Part shown: in pieces, positions 25,766 through 35,646 of the stretch
Layout: each line of letters opens with the position of its first letter
How positions within the stretch are numbered: position 1 is the stretch's first letter
Assembly: GCA_964544885.1 (NCBI GenBank)
Contig: CAZJDX010000002.1
Span: 1 to 64,000, forward strand
Reading direction: 5' to 3'
Length of the DNA: 64,000 nucleotides
From: QQVM01 sp964544885
GTDB lineage: Bacteria > Bacteroidota > Bacteroidia > AKYH767-A > 2013-40CM-41-45
The notes under the pieces: model-generated
The model's input: only the letters and a program-made list of their open reading frames with translations
Databases searched by the model: none
Told to the model about the DNA's origin: nothing
Translations under genes and position numbers: made by a program

Positions 25766-25782
25766 TGAATATGCCCTTCGCT

Positions 25783-28700
25783 TTAAATTTCTACCGATCT
25801 TATATCTTCCAGTTTCTTCGGACGTGTTCCGGGATCAACAGGTCGTCCTGTCCACTGCCGTACTTTATTTTTCATCCTCTCGCTTAACAGGTACATGACA
25901 GGAACCATGATGAGCGTAATAAACGTCGCGAAACCAAGCCCAAATATCATTGTCCAGGATAACGGACCCCAGAAGGCGGTATTATCTCCTCCAAAGAAAA
26001 TATTAGGATTAAACTCACTGAACATTCTTGCAAAGTCAATATTCAGTCCTACTGCCAGTGGAATCAGACCCAGCATGGCTGCAAGCGCGGTCAGGATCAC
26101 CGGAGTCATTCTTGTTTTACCTGCTTCAACAATTGCATCAAAAACAGGAACACCTTTTTCCCGGAGCAGATCGGTGAATTCAACGAGGAGAATTCCATTC
26201 CTGACCACAATTCCTGCAAGCGCGATGATGCCAACTCCGCTCATCACGATGCTGAATTCCATTTTAAAAATGGAAAAACCAAGAAACACACCGATAATAC
26301 TGAAGACGATCTCCGAAAGAATAATTAATGGTTTGCTGACTGAGTTAAACTGGATCACCAGAATAAGGATTATAAGTAATAAGGAGGCCATCATGGCCCA
26401 TCCGAGAAAAGCGGAGGTTTCGGCTTGTTCTTCCTGTGATCCGGTCATGTTTACATCTACTCCTGAAAGGATCGGAAGGTTCCGGAGAGCCTTTTGAACT
26501 TCCTGTACTACTTCATTTTCATTGTAGCCGGTGAGTACATTTGATGAAATGCTTACGACCCGTTTTTGATTCTTTCTTTTGATGATACCATAGGTGTCAG
26601 AATATTTTACCTCAGCAAATGAGGATAAGGGAACGTCCCTCACCATTCCACCCATACTCATATCCCGGTATAAAATCTTGAGGTTCCTCAGTAATTCAAT
26701 GTTATAGCGTTGATCATCCTTGTATTTGATGACAATATTATAATCGTCGTTTACGTCTCTGTACTTTGAAATATCGGTACCAAGAACTCCAAGCAGTATT
26801 TCATTTCCGATTGCGTAAGTTGAGATTCCTTCACGATTGGCGCGCTCGCGGTCAATATCAAATACCACCTGAGGTTTTGAATCCTGAAGATCACTTCTCA
26901 GTTCTTCAACCCCTTCAATTCTGAGCGAATCGAGATAGCGCTTGACATTTTTACTTGTTTGAACGAGATCCTCATAATTATCACCACTGATCTCAATATT
27001 TACAGGTTTGCCGACAGGAGGCCCGCCTTGTTCCTGCGCTACGGTAATTTCGGCACCCGGTATTCCTTTTACGGCTTCACGTATTTTATCAAGATATTGA
27101 GCTGTTGATTCACCATTGCGTTTCCCGTATTCGACAAAAGCTACCGAGACTTTACTCTTGTGAGGATAACTGTTCTGATCCTCATCAGCCGGATCTGTAA
27201 CACTGACCGTAACGTTTGCAATTACAGATTTGACGATTGGGTTTGGCCACTCAATTACCTTATAGATCTTCTCTTCAACTATTTTTGTTATTGAGTCGGT
27301 GTACGATTGATCGGTTCCGACCGGAAGGCTGGTATAAACATAAATGAAATTCGGATCAGCCGTCGGAAAGAAACTGACTCCGCCGTTTCTGGCACCTATC
27401 ATAATTATTGAAACAATGAAAATGGCCAATGTGCCTGCCATCATTTTCCATGGCCTGTGAAGACACCAGACCAATACCTTTTTGTAGGATTGCTGAAACT
27501 TTGGCCATGTATTTTCCTGAAATCGCTTGATGACAAAGCGCAGCCAATAGTGATTGAGCAGGTAAAGAAGCAGCGCCAGTACAGCGAAATTCCCGGTTCC
27601 GAAATCAATAATATATCCAAGGACTATGGCAAGGGCGAAAAAGATCATTGACTTTTTCAGATTCTTTTTATCCTTTACCGGATTGTGTTCCGCATGTGGT
27701 TTCATGAATTGCGCGGCGAAGACCGGGTTAATGATGTAAGCTACGATGAGTGATGCCATTAAGGTTACAATCAATGTAACCGGAAGAAAGAACATGAACT
27801 TACCAATGATACCTTTCCAGAATAACAAGGGAATGAATGGCGCAAGGGTGGTAAGTGTTCCGGATAATACAGGCAGAAATACCTCGCTTGCCGCCATCTT
27901 TGCCGATTCTATAATTGATCTTTTCCCATTTGCAAAGATCCTGTGAGTGTTTTCAATTACTACGATCGCGTCGTCAACTACAATACCCAACGCCAGCAGA
28001 AAGGAAAACAGAACGATCATGTTTAATGTGAAACCGATGGTAGGCATCACTATAAATGCGAGACACATTGACAAGGGAACCGACATGGCTACGAAAAAAG
28101 CGTTCGTTGTTCCCATAAAGAACATGAGGATAAGGAAGACCAGAATAAATCCGATGATTATCGTATTGATCAGATCATGCAAGGTCATCCTGGTTTGTGC
28201 ACTTTGATCCCCTGTAAGTGTGACCTTGATGTCGTGCGGCCATTGATTTGCCTTCAGGTCGTCGATCAGCTCGACAATTTTATCCGAAGCGGATATCAGG
28301 TTCTCTCCCTTTCGTTTGATCACATTCAGGGTGATGACATTTTTGTTGTCAAGTCTTGCATAACTTTCCTGCTCCCGGAAACCGTCAACAACTTCTGCGA
28401 CATCTTTCAGATATACTGGTTTTCCATGAATGGTGTTTATAACCAGGTTACCTACCTGTTCAACCTGTTTAAACTCTCCGGTTACACTGAGTGACCTTCT
28501 AACTCCTTCAATATTCACTGAACCGCCGGGAACTGTGAGGTTCTCACTTTGAATGGCGCGGGCTATATCTCCCATGGTGAGTCCAACAGCCTGCATTTTC
28601 AGCATATCAACATTGATCTGAATCTCTCTTTCCAGAGCTCCGATCATTTCAACCTTTTTCACCTCCTTCATGCTTTCAAGCCTGTCCTTGGCGTCGTCGG

Positions 28701-29190
28701 CATACTGCTTAAGTTTGCTCAGATCATAGTCGCCACTGATGTTTACCTGCATGATAGGGAGGTCGGCAAAGTTGACGTCGATGATTTCAGGTTCTGTTTT
28801 CAGGTCTTTGGGAAGATCCCTCTTAGCCCTGTCAACGGCATCCTTTACCTTTTGTCTCGCATCATCAATGTTCACGTCGGAATTGAATTCGACCACTACA
28901 TTGCAATAGTCCTGAAGTGAATTGCTTTTAATTCTTTTAACCCCCGCAATGTTTTTGCATTCCTTTTCGATGGGGCGGACAATAAGATTCTCCATATCCT
29001 TCGGAGATGTTCCCGGATGTACGACACTCACATAAATATTAGGTAATGAAATATCAGGGAAGCTTTCTTTCGGCAGATTCTGATAGGCAGAAATTCCTGC
29101 GATACTTAGGATGATCGTTATGATAAAAATGGCAACCCGGTTATCAATTGCCCATGAGGATGGTTTGAATTCTTTAAAATTTTCTTGCAT
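25783..29190 (-). CDS. RND efflux transporter permease (AcrB/HAE1-like)
   Basis: Inner membrane proton-driven pump, 1135 residues. The N-terminus has a first transmembrane segment (VAIFIITIILSIAGI) followed by YQNLPKESFPDI, the standard RND opening; two large periplasmic loops and twelve membrane segments are visible. TM4 holds the proton-relay Asp pair in LGIVVDDAIVVIENT, and TM10-11 carry the late relay region (IVVRNGILLVEF). The middle GTDQSYTDSI and GPPVGKPVNIEISG segments are usual in Bacteroidota RND pumps. An extra hydrophobic stretch occurs near residues 500-535. It is third in the operon tetR-tolC-adaptor-permease. Substrates unknown. Confidence 0.93.
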   Translation of the reverse strand: MQENFKEFKPSSWAIDNRVAIFIITIILSIAGISAYQNLPKESFPDISLPNIYVSVVHPGTSPKDMENLIVRPIEKECKNIAGVKRIKSNSLQDYCNVVVEFNSDVNIDDARQKVKDAVDRAKRDLPKDLKTEPEIIDVNFADLPIMQVNISGDYDLSKLKQYADDAKDRLESMKEVKKVEMIGALEREIQINVDMLKMQAVGLTMGDIARAIQSENLTVPGGSVNIEGVRRSLSVTGEFKQVEQVGNLVINTIHGKPVYLKDVAEVVDGFREQESYARLDNKNVITLNVIKRKGENLISASDKIVELIDDLKANQWPHDIKVTLTGDQSAQTRMTLHDLINTIIIGFILVFLILMFFMGTTNAFFVAMSVPLSMCLAFIVMPTIGFTLNMIVLFSFLLALGIVVDDAIVVIENTHRIFANGKRSIIESAKMAASEVFLPVLSGTLTTLAPFIPLLFWKGIIGKFMFFLPVTLIVTLMASLIVAYIINPVFAAQFMKPHAEHNPVKDKKNLKKSMIFFALAIVLGYIIDFGTGNFAVLALLLYLLNHYWLRFVIKRFQENTWPKFQQSYKKVLVWCLHRPWKMMAGTLAIFIVSIIMIGARNGGVSFFPTADPNFIYVYTSLPVGTDQSYTDSITKIVEEKIYKVIEWPNPIVKSVIANVTVSVTDPADEDQNSYPHKSKVSVAFVEYGKRNGESTAQYLDKIREAVKGIPGAEITVAQEQGGPPVGKPVNIEISGDNYEDLVQTSKNVKRYLDSLRIEGVEELRSDLQDSKPQVVFDIDRERANREGISTYAIGNEILLGVLGTDISKYRDVNDDYNIVIKYKDDQRYNIELLRNLKILYRDMSMGGMVRDVPLSSFAEVKYSDTYGIIKRKNQKRVVSISSNVLTGYNENEVVQEVQKALRNLPILSGVDVNMTGSQEEQAETSAFLGWAMMASLLLIILILVIQFNSVSKPLIILSEIVFSIIGVFLGFSIFKMEFSIVMSGVGIIALAGIVVRNGILLVEFTDLLREKGVPVFDAIVEAGKTRMTPVILTALAAMLGLIPLAVGLNIDFARMFSEFNPNIFFGGDNTAFWGPLSWTMIFGLGFATFITLIMVPVMYLLSERMKNKVRQWTGRPVDPGTRPKKLEDIRSVEI

Positions 29191-29244
29191 AATTGTTTAA
29201 ATTGAAATCGTTGTTGTTGCTGAAAATGCGTACCCCTGATCTGA

Positions 29245-30366
29245 TCAAATGCGGATCTTATCTCCATCAACGATATTCTGATAGCCAAATGTTATCACCT
29301 TATCACCTGCAGAGAGGCCGTTGGTTATTTCTGCGATTCCGTTGTAAGTCATGCCGGATGATACCACTTTCCTTCTGGCAACGGTTTTACCGTTTTCAAT
29401 AACGGCAACATAAACAAATTCACCGTCACTGGACTTTTGGATAGCGCCCACAGGAACCGTCATCGCTTCAGGAGAAGAGTAGTCAACGATTTTAAGAACC
29501 GCCACCATATTGGGATTGAAATTCCCGTCACTCTCCTTCAGTCTGACCTCTACATTAAAGGTGCGGTTCAGGGCATTGATCGCCTGACCGGAATAGTTAA
29601 GCTTTGATCTTATTTCCTTGTCCTGATCCGGGAAATAGATCAGCACATCGTTACCTTTTTTAACCTTACTGATGAAAGATTCGGCGATCTCAGCCGTAAC
29701 TTTAAGGGAATTCAGGTTCACTACCCTGAATGCAGGCATACCGGGTACAACCGTTTCTCCGCTTTTTATATTAACCATGTCAACCGTACCGGTGATCGGA
29801 GACTTTATCCTGGTAAGTTCCCATTGCTGTTGAAGTCCTGCCATTCTCTTATCCATGGATTCTTTGTTGGCCTTTGCCTGAAGAAATTGAACTTCACTTC
29901 CTATCTTCTGATCCCAAAGATTCTTCTGCTTATTGAAGATCTGAGTGGCAAGGTCAACCTGTGCCTTAAGTTCTTCTATTCCCTGCAGGATTACCCTGTC
30001 ATCGGTTTGAGCCAGTATCTGACCTTTACTTACCTTATCACCGGCCTTGACAAAGACCGCGCTGACGGATCCCATGCTTTCCGCGCTGATGATGACATCT
30101 TCATCCCCCTCCACTTTTGCCTGAACTTCGATGTAATGACTGAATGGTATGGCACTGATCTCAGTGATCCCGACATTTTTGGAGCGACTTCCATCTGAAG
30201 AGTCGGCTTCTGCCAGTTCACTTTCAAGTGCTTGAATTTTTTCTTTTATTTCCGCTTGTTCTTTCTTCAGGTTTTCGAGCATAACCCTTTTATCCGTTGA
30301 TCCTGCATTGTCTGAACAGGAATAGAGGAACATGCTAAGGATGGCAACTGCAATTATGTTTTTCAT
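29245..30366 (-). CDS. RND periplasmic adaptor (membrane fusion protein), lipoprotein
   Basis: 373 residues. A lipobox ends at Cys17 (SMFLYSC), so it is anchored to the inner membrane by lipid. A short coiled coil (KKEQAEIKEKIQALESELAE) precedes the barrel-sandwich lipoyl halves (FVKAGDKVSKGQILAQ ... SPITGTVDMVNIKSGETV), separated by the hairpin helix region (KAQVDLATQIFNKQKNLWDQK), then the beta-barrel and membrane-proximal domains (VPVGAIQKS ... GLSAGDKVITFG). It links the permease to TolC. Gaps to its neighbours are about 50 nt on each side. Confidence 0.93.
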   Translation of the reverse strand: MKNIIAVAILSMFLYSCSDNAGSTDKRVMLENLKKEQAEIKEKIQALESELAEADSSDGSRSKNVGITEISAIPFSHYIEVQAKVEGDEDVIISAESMGSVSAVFVKAGDKVSKGQILAQTDDRVILQGIEELKAQVDLATQIFNKQKNLWDQKIGSEVQFLQAKANKESMDKRMAGLQQQWELTRIKSPITGTVDMVNIKSGETVVPGMPAFRVVNLNSLKVTAEIAESFISKVKKGNDVLIYFPDQDKEIRSKLNYSGQAINALNRTFNVEVRLKESDGNFNPNMVAVLKIVDYSSPEAMTVPVGAIQKSSDGEFVYVAVIENGKTVARRKVVSSGMTYNGIAEITNGLSAGDKVITFGYQNIVDGDKIRI

Positions 30367-30414
30367 AAGATGGTTGTTATTTTTTTGGGAGAGATTTTTT
30401 TTGTTTTATATCTG

Positions 30415-31761
30415 TCAGTAAATGAACCGGCCTTGCGCTTTTTCAAGATCGATTTTTGAGATAAGTACTTCATATAAAGCGTTGAAATAATTTGCCTGTG
30501 AGTCTTTGAGGGAAGTTTCGGCATCAAGAACTTCGAGGTTCGAACCAACACCCTGATCATATTTCAGTTTGCTTGTAGCGTAAATGTCAGTTGCAAGTTC
30601 CAGGTTTTGCTCCTGTATATTGAGGGAGTTGATAGCATTGATAAGGGCATTTCTGTTACTGCTTATTTCCAGTGTTACTGCTTCTTCAAATCTTGATAAT
30701 TCATTCTCAATTTTTCTGAGAGAAAGTTTTTCCTGTTTTATCTTATAATGTTTCTGTAAACCGTCAAACAAGGGGAGTGATAATGTCGCGCCAATAACTC
30801 CTGTAGGATACCACCTCTTATCCCTGTCAAATATGTCAAACTGATCTCTTTGAGCCATGGTGCTTAAACTTCCGTAGGCCACCAGGCTGGGATAATAACC
30901 AACCTTGTATCTTTTGACATTATATTCCTGCAGTTTCTTTTGCGTTTCCATGATCGAGAATTCAATTCTCTGGCTGATATCGTATTTTTCCAGAGGTATC
31001 TGAAGATTTTTAAGTTCTTCGGCATTGATGATTTCCGCCGGCTCCAGTATCAAATTCTGACTCATGCCTATCTGAAATTTGAGAACCTTATTGCTCATTT
31101 CGACAAGCCTGTTGAATTTTTCTATCTCTGCATTCACATTATTAAATGCCACTGTAACCCGGTCCATATCCAGTTTTTCAACAAAACCGTTCGTATACAA
31201 TGCCCGTGTGTCATCCCTTAATTTCTGAATCCTTACCAGATTGGCATCAACCGCTTTCTTCCTTTCCAGGAGAAGGAGCAAATTGTAATAGGCTTTTGAT
31301 ACCGCAACAGCAGTTTCAATTTCTGTGCGATTCAGATTTTTATTTGACAATTCACGGATTGTTTTAGCCGCCTTTACGCCAACCAGGTAGGTAGGATCAA
31401 ACAGTAGTTGCGATGCGGAAATTGTCCCTGTGGCATTCCATCGTGTCCCGAACTTAACCGGAATGTATGTTCCTGATTCCCCCTCAAAGAACTCACCCGG
31501 AATCAGGGAGGTGGGAATTTCTTCGAAATCTTTTACATCAAAACTGCTGTTCAGCTGAGGCAATCCTATACCTGTTACCTCCTTTACCTGTGCCCTGGAA
31601 ATTTCGACATCCAGTCTTGCATTCCTGACGTCATTCTGATTCTCCAGTGCAAAGGCAATTGCCTGTTTTACGGTGAAACGATAAATACTGTCGGCGCTTT
31701 GTGCCCGTATCCCAGATAGTCCGTATACTGTAAGGACTAATAAAACGAAAACCTTTTTCAT
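30415..31761 (-). CDS. TolC-family outer membrane efflux protein
   Basis: 448 residues with signal peptide (MKKVFVLLVLTVYGLSGIRAQ). The two homologous halves of TolC are seen as long alpha-helical heptad regions (DVRNARLDVEISRAQVKEVTGIGLPQL and NALINAINSLNIQEQNLELATDIYATSKLKYDQGVGSNLEVLDAE shown only in part by motif: LPQL and GVGSNLEVLDAE), with beta segments between them. Forms the trimeric exit duct for the adaptor and pump that follow. It is the second gene of the operon, 51 nt after the TetR regulator. Confidence 0.92.
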   Translation of the reverse strand: MKKVFVLLVLTVYGLSGIRAQSADSIYRFTVKQAIAFALENQNDVRNARLDVEISRAQVKEVTGIGLPQLNSSFDVKDFEEIPTSLIPGEFFEGESGTYIPVKFGTRWNATGTISASQLLFDPTYLVGVKAAKTIRELSNKNLNRTEIETAVAVSKAYYNLLLLLERKKAVDANLVRIQKLRDDTRALYTNGFVEKLDMDRVTVAFNNVNAEIEKFNRLVEMSNKVLKFQIGMSQNLILEPAEIINAEELKNLQIPLEKYDISQRIEFSIMETQKKLQEYNVKRYKVGYYPSLVAYGSLSTMAQRDQFDIFDRDKRWYPTGVIGATLSLPLFDGLQKHYKIKQEKLSLRKIENELSRFEEAVTLEISSNRNALINAINSLNIQEQNLELATDIYATSKLKYDQGVGSNLEVLDAETSLKDSQANYFNALYEVLISKIDLEKAQGRFIY

Positions 31762-31812
31762 AGGTGTATAAATGGATTGTAGGAATAATATTTTATGAAT
31801 TGAAATGTGGGT

Positions 31813-32451
31813 CTAATCCTCCTCAATGATATTATTGTATTTGTTCAGGAGCTTGTGTCCCTTCAGCGTTACTACTCCCTGAAGGAAATGCTCCATAATG
31901 GTCACCTGCACTTCAACAATGTTGAACTGATCGGGTGGAAATGCCTTCGGATCCAGGGCCAGTTCTATCTCTTCAAGCCTCAGCCTTGCCAGTATTTTCA
32001 ATTTAAGATCCTTTCTGTATAAACCTTGCTTTATTCCTTTTCTGAAATTTTCTTCAATAAAACCTGCCAGATCTTTTTCCTTGAAGCTCCTGAACTGATT
32101 CCAGGCTTGTGGATGATATTTCTTGAGATCGTAAAACATGCCTGGGTTAATCCGTGAAAAGATATGTGCCATATACTTCATGGATTCAAGCAACTCATGG
32201 ATCGCGTCCTGGGAACTTTCCCTTATCTGACACATATCAGAGTGCTGGCATTTGGTTTGAACTCTCGTTAATGCGAGTACCAGCGCATTCTTATCATTAT
32301 AATACTGGTATATGGTTTTCTTCGAAATTCCCTGCTCGGCAGCAATGTCATCCATGGTTACACTCTTGATACCATTTCTGAAGAATAACTCCCTTGCAGT
32401 TTCAAGGATCCTGTCCTGCATCGTTGCATTTTCTGCCTGTACTTTTTCCAT
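31813..32451 (-). CDS. TetR/AcrR-family repressor of the RND operon
   Basis: 212 residues. The N-terminal helix-turn-helix is clear: ILETARELFFRNGIKSVTMDDIAA followed by GISKKTIYQYYNDKNALV (motif positions about 13-58), then an all-helical ligand-binding region with several Cys/His near CQHSDMCQI. The start may be 32451 or the in-frame ATG at 32421 (MQDRIL); the -7 element ends only 8 nt before 32451. It is first in a run with tolC, adaptor and permease. An inverted repeat lies across its promoter, so autoregulation of the whole operon is inferred. Confidence 0.9.
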   Translation of the reverse strand: MEKVQAENATMQDRILETARELFFRNGIKSVTMDDIAAEQGISKKTIYQYYNDKNALVLALTRVQTKCQHSDMCQIRESSQDAIHELLESMKYMAHIFSRINPGMFYDLKKYHPQAWNQFRSFKEKDLAGFIEENFRKGIKQGLYRKDLKLKILARLRLEEIELALDPKAFPPDQFNIVEVQVTIMEHFLQGVVTLKGHKLLNKYNNIIEED

Positions 32452-32459
32452 TGCGGTCG

Positions 32460-32496
32460 CAAAACTATGGAAACTATTATCAGATATAAAGTTTCC
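32460..32496 (-). promoter_or_regulatory. promoter with overlapping TetR-type operator
   Basis: Minus strand: TTTA (32490-32487), 19-nt spacer, TAGTTTTG (32467-32460, exact TAnnTTTG). An inverted repeat GGAAACT (32469-32475), N14, AGTTTCC (32490-32496) covers the spacer and the -33 element. Its position is ideal for repression by the adjacent TetR protein. Confidence 0.68.
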
Positions 32497-32621
32497 TTTA
32501 AAATTATTTCTCCTTGTTAATCAAGCATATGGAAGCAGCTCGCTGTATATCTCCTTGACTTTTTGCAGCCGGTCGAAAAAATGATTTGCCATGAAATACC
32601 CTTATACAAGACAGGCTTTTG

Positions 32622-32629
32622 TACCTTCG
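32622..32629 (+). promoter_or_regulatory. -7 promoter element for purB
   Basis: TACCTTCG, a common variant of TAnnTTTG; predicted start about 32633-32636, some 15-18 nt before the purB ATG. Confidence 0.4.
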
Positions 32630-32650
32630 CGCTTCATTTTTTTATAACCA

Positions 32651-33994
32651 ATGACTCTTAAAACGCTGAATGCGGTTTCACCTGTTGATGGAAGGTACCG
32701 GAATCAAATCATCGAACTGGCTTCCTATTTCTCAGAGGAAGCTTTAATGAAATACAGGTTAAAGGTTGAAGTGGAATATTTCCTCGCCTTGTGTGAAGTG
32801 CCCTTGCCCCAGCTTAAAACGGTCGACAGGAGCAAAGGGGATAAGTTTCGTGAGCTTTACCTCAACTTTTCAGAGAAGGACGCTGTCGAAGTGAAGGATA
32901 AAGAAAAGATTACCAACCATGATGTTAAAGCCATGGAGTATTTTTTGAAGGACAGAATGAAAGATTTCGGTTGGGATTCCTACCGGGAATTCATTCATTT
33001 CGGACTGACCTCGCAGGATATCAATAATACGGCATTTCCTATGGCGGTGAAAGAGGCCGTTCAGGAATGTTATCTGCCAACCTTGCTTGAAGTTGTCGCG
33101 AAACTCGATGCGATGAGTCATGAATGGATGGATATTCCGATGCTTGCAAGAACTCATGGTCAGGCTGCATCACCCACCAGACTGGGCAAGGAGATCAAAG
33201 TTTTTGTTGAAAGACTGGAAAAGCAAATCAGCTTGTTGAACCGGATTCCATTTACGGCGAAATTCGGTGGCGCCACCGGTAATTTCAATGCTCATCATAT
33301 TGCTTACCCGGAATTGGATTGGAAAGTATTCGCTAATTATTTTGTCAATCAGGTCCTTGGCCTCAGCCGTCAGCAATTCACCACGCAGATCGAACATTAT
33401 GATGATCTCTGCGCACTCTTCGATGCAATGAAACGGATCAACACCATATTAATCGACCTTAACCGTGATATCTGGACCTATATTTCGATGGATTATTTCA
33501 AACAGGAGATCCGGGAAGGTGAGATTGGTTCCTCCGCGATGCCACATAAGATCAATCCGATCGACTTCGAAAATTCGGAAGGCAACCTTGGTTTGGCTAA
33601 TGCACTCTTCGAACATTTGTCCGCCAAACTTCCTGTTTCCAGACTTCAACGTGATCTTACGGATTCGACCGTACTTCGCAATACCGGAGTGCCTTTTGCA
33701 CATACTCTTATTGCACTGAAATCTATTCTTAAAGGTCTGACCAAGATAAGAGTCAACAGGGATGCCTTGCATCATGATCTTGATCAGAACTGGGCGGTGG
33801 TCGCGGAGGCCATTCAAACAATTCTGCGCAGAGAGAATTATCCTGATCCCTATGAAGCCTTGAAGAAACTGACAAGGACAGGAGAGAGGATATCGAGAGA
33901 ATCTTTGCATGAGTTTATCAACGGACTGAATGTTTCTGAAGCGATCAAAAGTCATCTGAAGACCATTACTCCTTTTAATTATACCGGAATCTGA
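32651..33994 (+). CDS. purB: adenylosuccinate lyase
   Basis: 447 residues of the fumarase/aspartase superfamily; cleaves SAICAR and adenylosuccinate in purine synthesis. The superfamily signature is GSSAMPHKINPIDFEN, with the mobile catalytic Ser loop; the earlier general-base region is RTHGQAASPT, and GLTSQDINNTAFP binds substrate. The N-terminus LNAVSPVDGRY is typical of the longer gamma-proteobacterial-type PurB also used by Bacteroidota. A glycosyltransferase gene begins 5 nt after its stop, so the two are likely on one transcript. Confidence 0.96.
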   Translation: MTLKTLNAVSPVDGRYRNQIIELASYFSEEALMKYRLKVEVEYFLALCEVPLPQLKTVDRSKGDKFRELYLNFSEKDAVEVKDKEKITNHDVKAMEYFLKDRMKDFGWDSYREFIHFGLTSQDINNTAFPMAVKEAVQECYLPTLLEVVAKLDAMSHEWMDIPMLARTHGQAASPTRLGKEIKVFVERLEKQISLLNRIPFTAKFGGATGNFNAHHIAYPELDWKVFANYFVNQVLGLSRQQFTTQIEHYDDLCALFDAMKRINTILIDLNRDIWTYISMDYFKQEIREGEIGSSAMPHKINPIDFENSEGNLGLANALFEHLSAKLPVSRLQRDLTDSTVLRNTGVPFAHTLIALKSILKGLTKIRVNRDALHHDLDQNWAVVAEAIQTILRRENYPDPYEALKKLTRTGERISRESLHEFINGLNVSEAIKSHLKTITPFNYTGI

Positions 33995-33999
33995 AGCCG

Positions 34000-34869
34000 A
34001 TGAGAGTCACCGGTTTTACCTTTATCCGTAACGCGGTCAAATTCGATTATCCGGTTGTTGAAGCGGTCAGGTCAATCTTACCTTTGTGCGACGAGTTCAT
34101 CATCCTTTGCGGGAATTCGGAAGATGAAACTGATAATCTGATATCAGGTATTGCTTCAGACAAGATCAGGATCCATCATAGCGTATGGGACGACTCATTA
34201 AGAAAGGGGGGGAGCGTTCTCGCGGATGAAACGAATAAAGCAAAAGGAAAGATCTCGGCGGATGCTGACTGGTGTTTTTATATTCAGGCCGACGAAGTGC
34301 TGCATGAAAAATTCCTTGATCAGGTCAGAGAATCCATGCTTCGATGGAAGGATGATAAAAGAGTGGAAGGACTATTATTCGATTATACTCATTTCTATGG
34401 TTCCTATGATTTCGTCGGTGACTCGGTGAAATGGTACCGGCGTGAAGTGCGGATCATCAGGAATGACGAGTCCATACAATCCTTCAGGGATGCACAGGGT
34501 TTTCAGAAGAACAGACGTCCTTTAAAAGTAAAGCATAGTGGAGCCACTATGTACCATTATGGTTGGGTCAAACCACCTGTTTTACAACAGCAGAAACAAC
34601 AGTATTTTCACCGGCTATGGCATGATGATGAATGGATGAAAAAGAATATCGGGAATCAGGTTGAATTCGATTATTCCGGGATCGATTCACTGGCACAGTT
34701 TCGCGACCTTCATCCGGAAGTTATGCGGGAAAGGATCGCACAGAAGAACTGGAAGTTTGATTTTGACCCTTCGAAGAAAAAGCTAAGTATTAAATCAAGG
34801 TTTAAAATGGGTTTGGAAAAACTTACAGGCTGGAGAATCGGTGAATACAGGAATTATAAACTGATCTGA
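34000..34869 (+). CDS. glycosyltransferase family 2-like protein
   Basis: 289 residues with an N-terminal GT-A-like half: MRVTGFTFIRNAVKFDYPVVEAVRSILPLCDEFIILCGNS-type opening (nucleotide-sugar binding) and the acidic motif QADE within WCFYIQADEVLHE in the place of DxD. No membrane segments or signal peptide, so cytosolic. The C-terminal part (RRPLKVKHSGATMYHYGWVK, His-rich KQQYFHRLWHDDEW) is less conserved in my memory. The acceptor is unknown; envelope glycan or glycoprotein synthesis is the usual setting. It follows purB by 5 nt and converges on the LutA-like gene. Confidence 0.8.
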   Translation: MRVTGFTFIRNAVKFDYPVVEAVRSILPLCDEFIILCGNSEDETDNLISGIASDKIRIHHSVWDDSLRKGGSVLADETNKAKGKISADADWCFYIQADEVLHEKFLDQVRESMLRWKDDKRVEGLLFDYTHFYGSYDFVGDSVKWYRREVRIIRNDESIQSFRDAQGFQKNRRPLKVKHSGATMYHYGWVKPPVLQQQKQQYFHRLWHDDEWMKKNIGNQVEFDYSGIDSLAQFRDLHPEVMRERIAQKNWKFDFDPSKKKLSIKSRFKMGLEKLTGWRIGEYRNYKLI

Positions 34870-34890
34870 ACAAAGCAGGCAACATGGATC

Positions 34891-35610
34891 CTACCAACCG
34901 CTGGCAAGGACATCTGCCAGATGCATGGTCTTCAATGGCTTTTGATTCTTATCCAGATAACTTTGGATATGCATGAGACAGGAGGCGTCGGTGGAGATCA
35001 GGTACCCGGCACCGGTTTCAGCAGCATTCAGAATTTTCTGTTCCGCCATTCCGACCGCGATACTTTCATACTTAACGGAAAAAGTTCCTCCAAATCCGCA
35101 GCAGGTATCCGTTTCTTTCATTTCACGAAGTTCAAGCCCCTTTACATTCTCAAGCAAGATCCTCGGTTCTCTTCTGATCCCTATCTCTCTTAATCCGCTG
35201 CAAGAGTCATGGTAAGTTGCTACACCGCTTAGCCTGGCCCCGACATCCGTTACGTTCAGTACATTTACAAGAAATTCAGAGAATTCAATGACGTTTTTTT
35301 GAACGAGTTTACTCTGATTGTGATGTATCGAATTATGAAATAACTCAGGATAATAGTTTTTTATCATGCCGGCACAGGAGGCGGAAGGAGTTACGATATA
35401 ACGATCGTTTGGAAAATCATGAATGAACTTCTCGCCAACCGCCTTACACTGATCCCAGTGTCCTGCATTGAAAGCGGGTTGACCGCAGCAGGTCTGTTCC
35501 GGATTGTAGTTTACTGAGCAACCCACTTTTTCCAGTACCTTAACCATGTTCAATGCCGTTTCCGGATAGATCTGGTCAATGAAACAGGGAATAAAAATGT
35601 CAACTAACAT
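34891..35610 (-). CDS. LutA/YkgE-like (Fe-S)-binding protein with two CCG domains
   Basis: 239 residues with two cysteine-rich (CCG) domains: TCCGQPAFNAGH in the first half and TCCGFGGTFSVKY in the second, plus SASCAG and DSCSGLREIG segments; these ligate an iron-sulfur cluster as in heterodisulfide-reductase D-type subunits and LutA. LutA works with LutB and LutC in L-lactate oxidation, but neither partner is adjacent, so this copy is an orphan here. It lies 36 nt downstream of an MFS transporter on the same strand; lactate use is possible but unproven. Confidence 0.88.
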   Translation of the reverse strand: MLVDIFIPCFIDQIYPETALNMVKVLEKVGCSVNYNPEQTCCGQPAFNAGHWDQCKAVGEKFIHDFPNDRYIVTPSASCAGMIKNYYPELFHNSIHHNQSKLVQKNVIEFSEFLVNVLNVTDVGARLSGVATYHDSCSGLREIGIRREPRILLENVKGLELREMKETDTCCGFGGTFSVKYESIAVGMAEQKILNAAETGAGYLISTDASCLMHIQSYLDKNQKPLKTMHLADVLASGW

Positions 35611-35646
35611 GTTGGAAATTGCTTCGGTTTCAGAATTGGAATTAAT

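Noticed and set aside
25895..26497. 200-codon open frame antisense to the RND permease gene
   Set aside because: Shadow of a membrane-protein gene: repeated Ile/Pro/Met runs and no recognisable motif.
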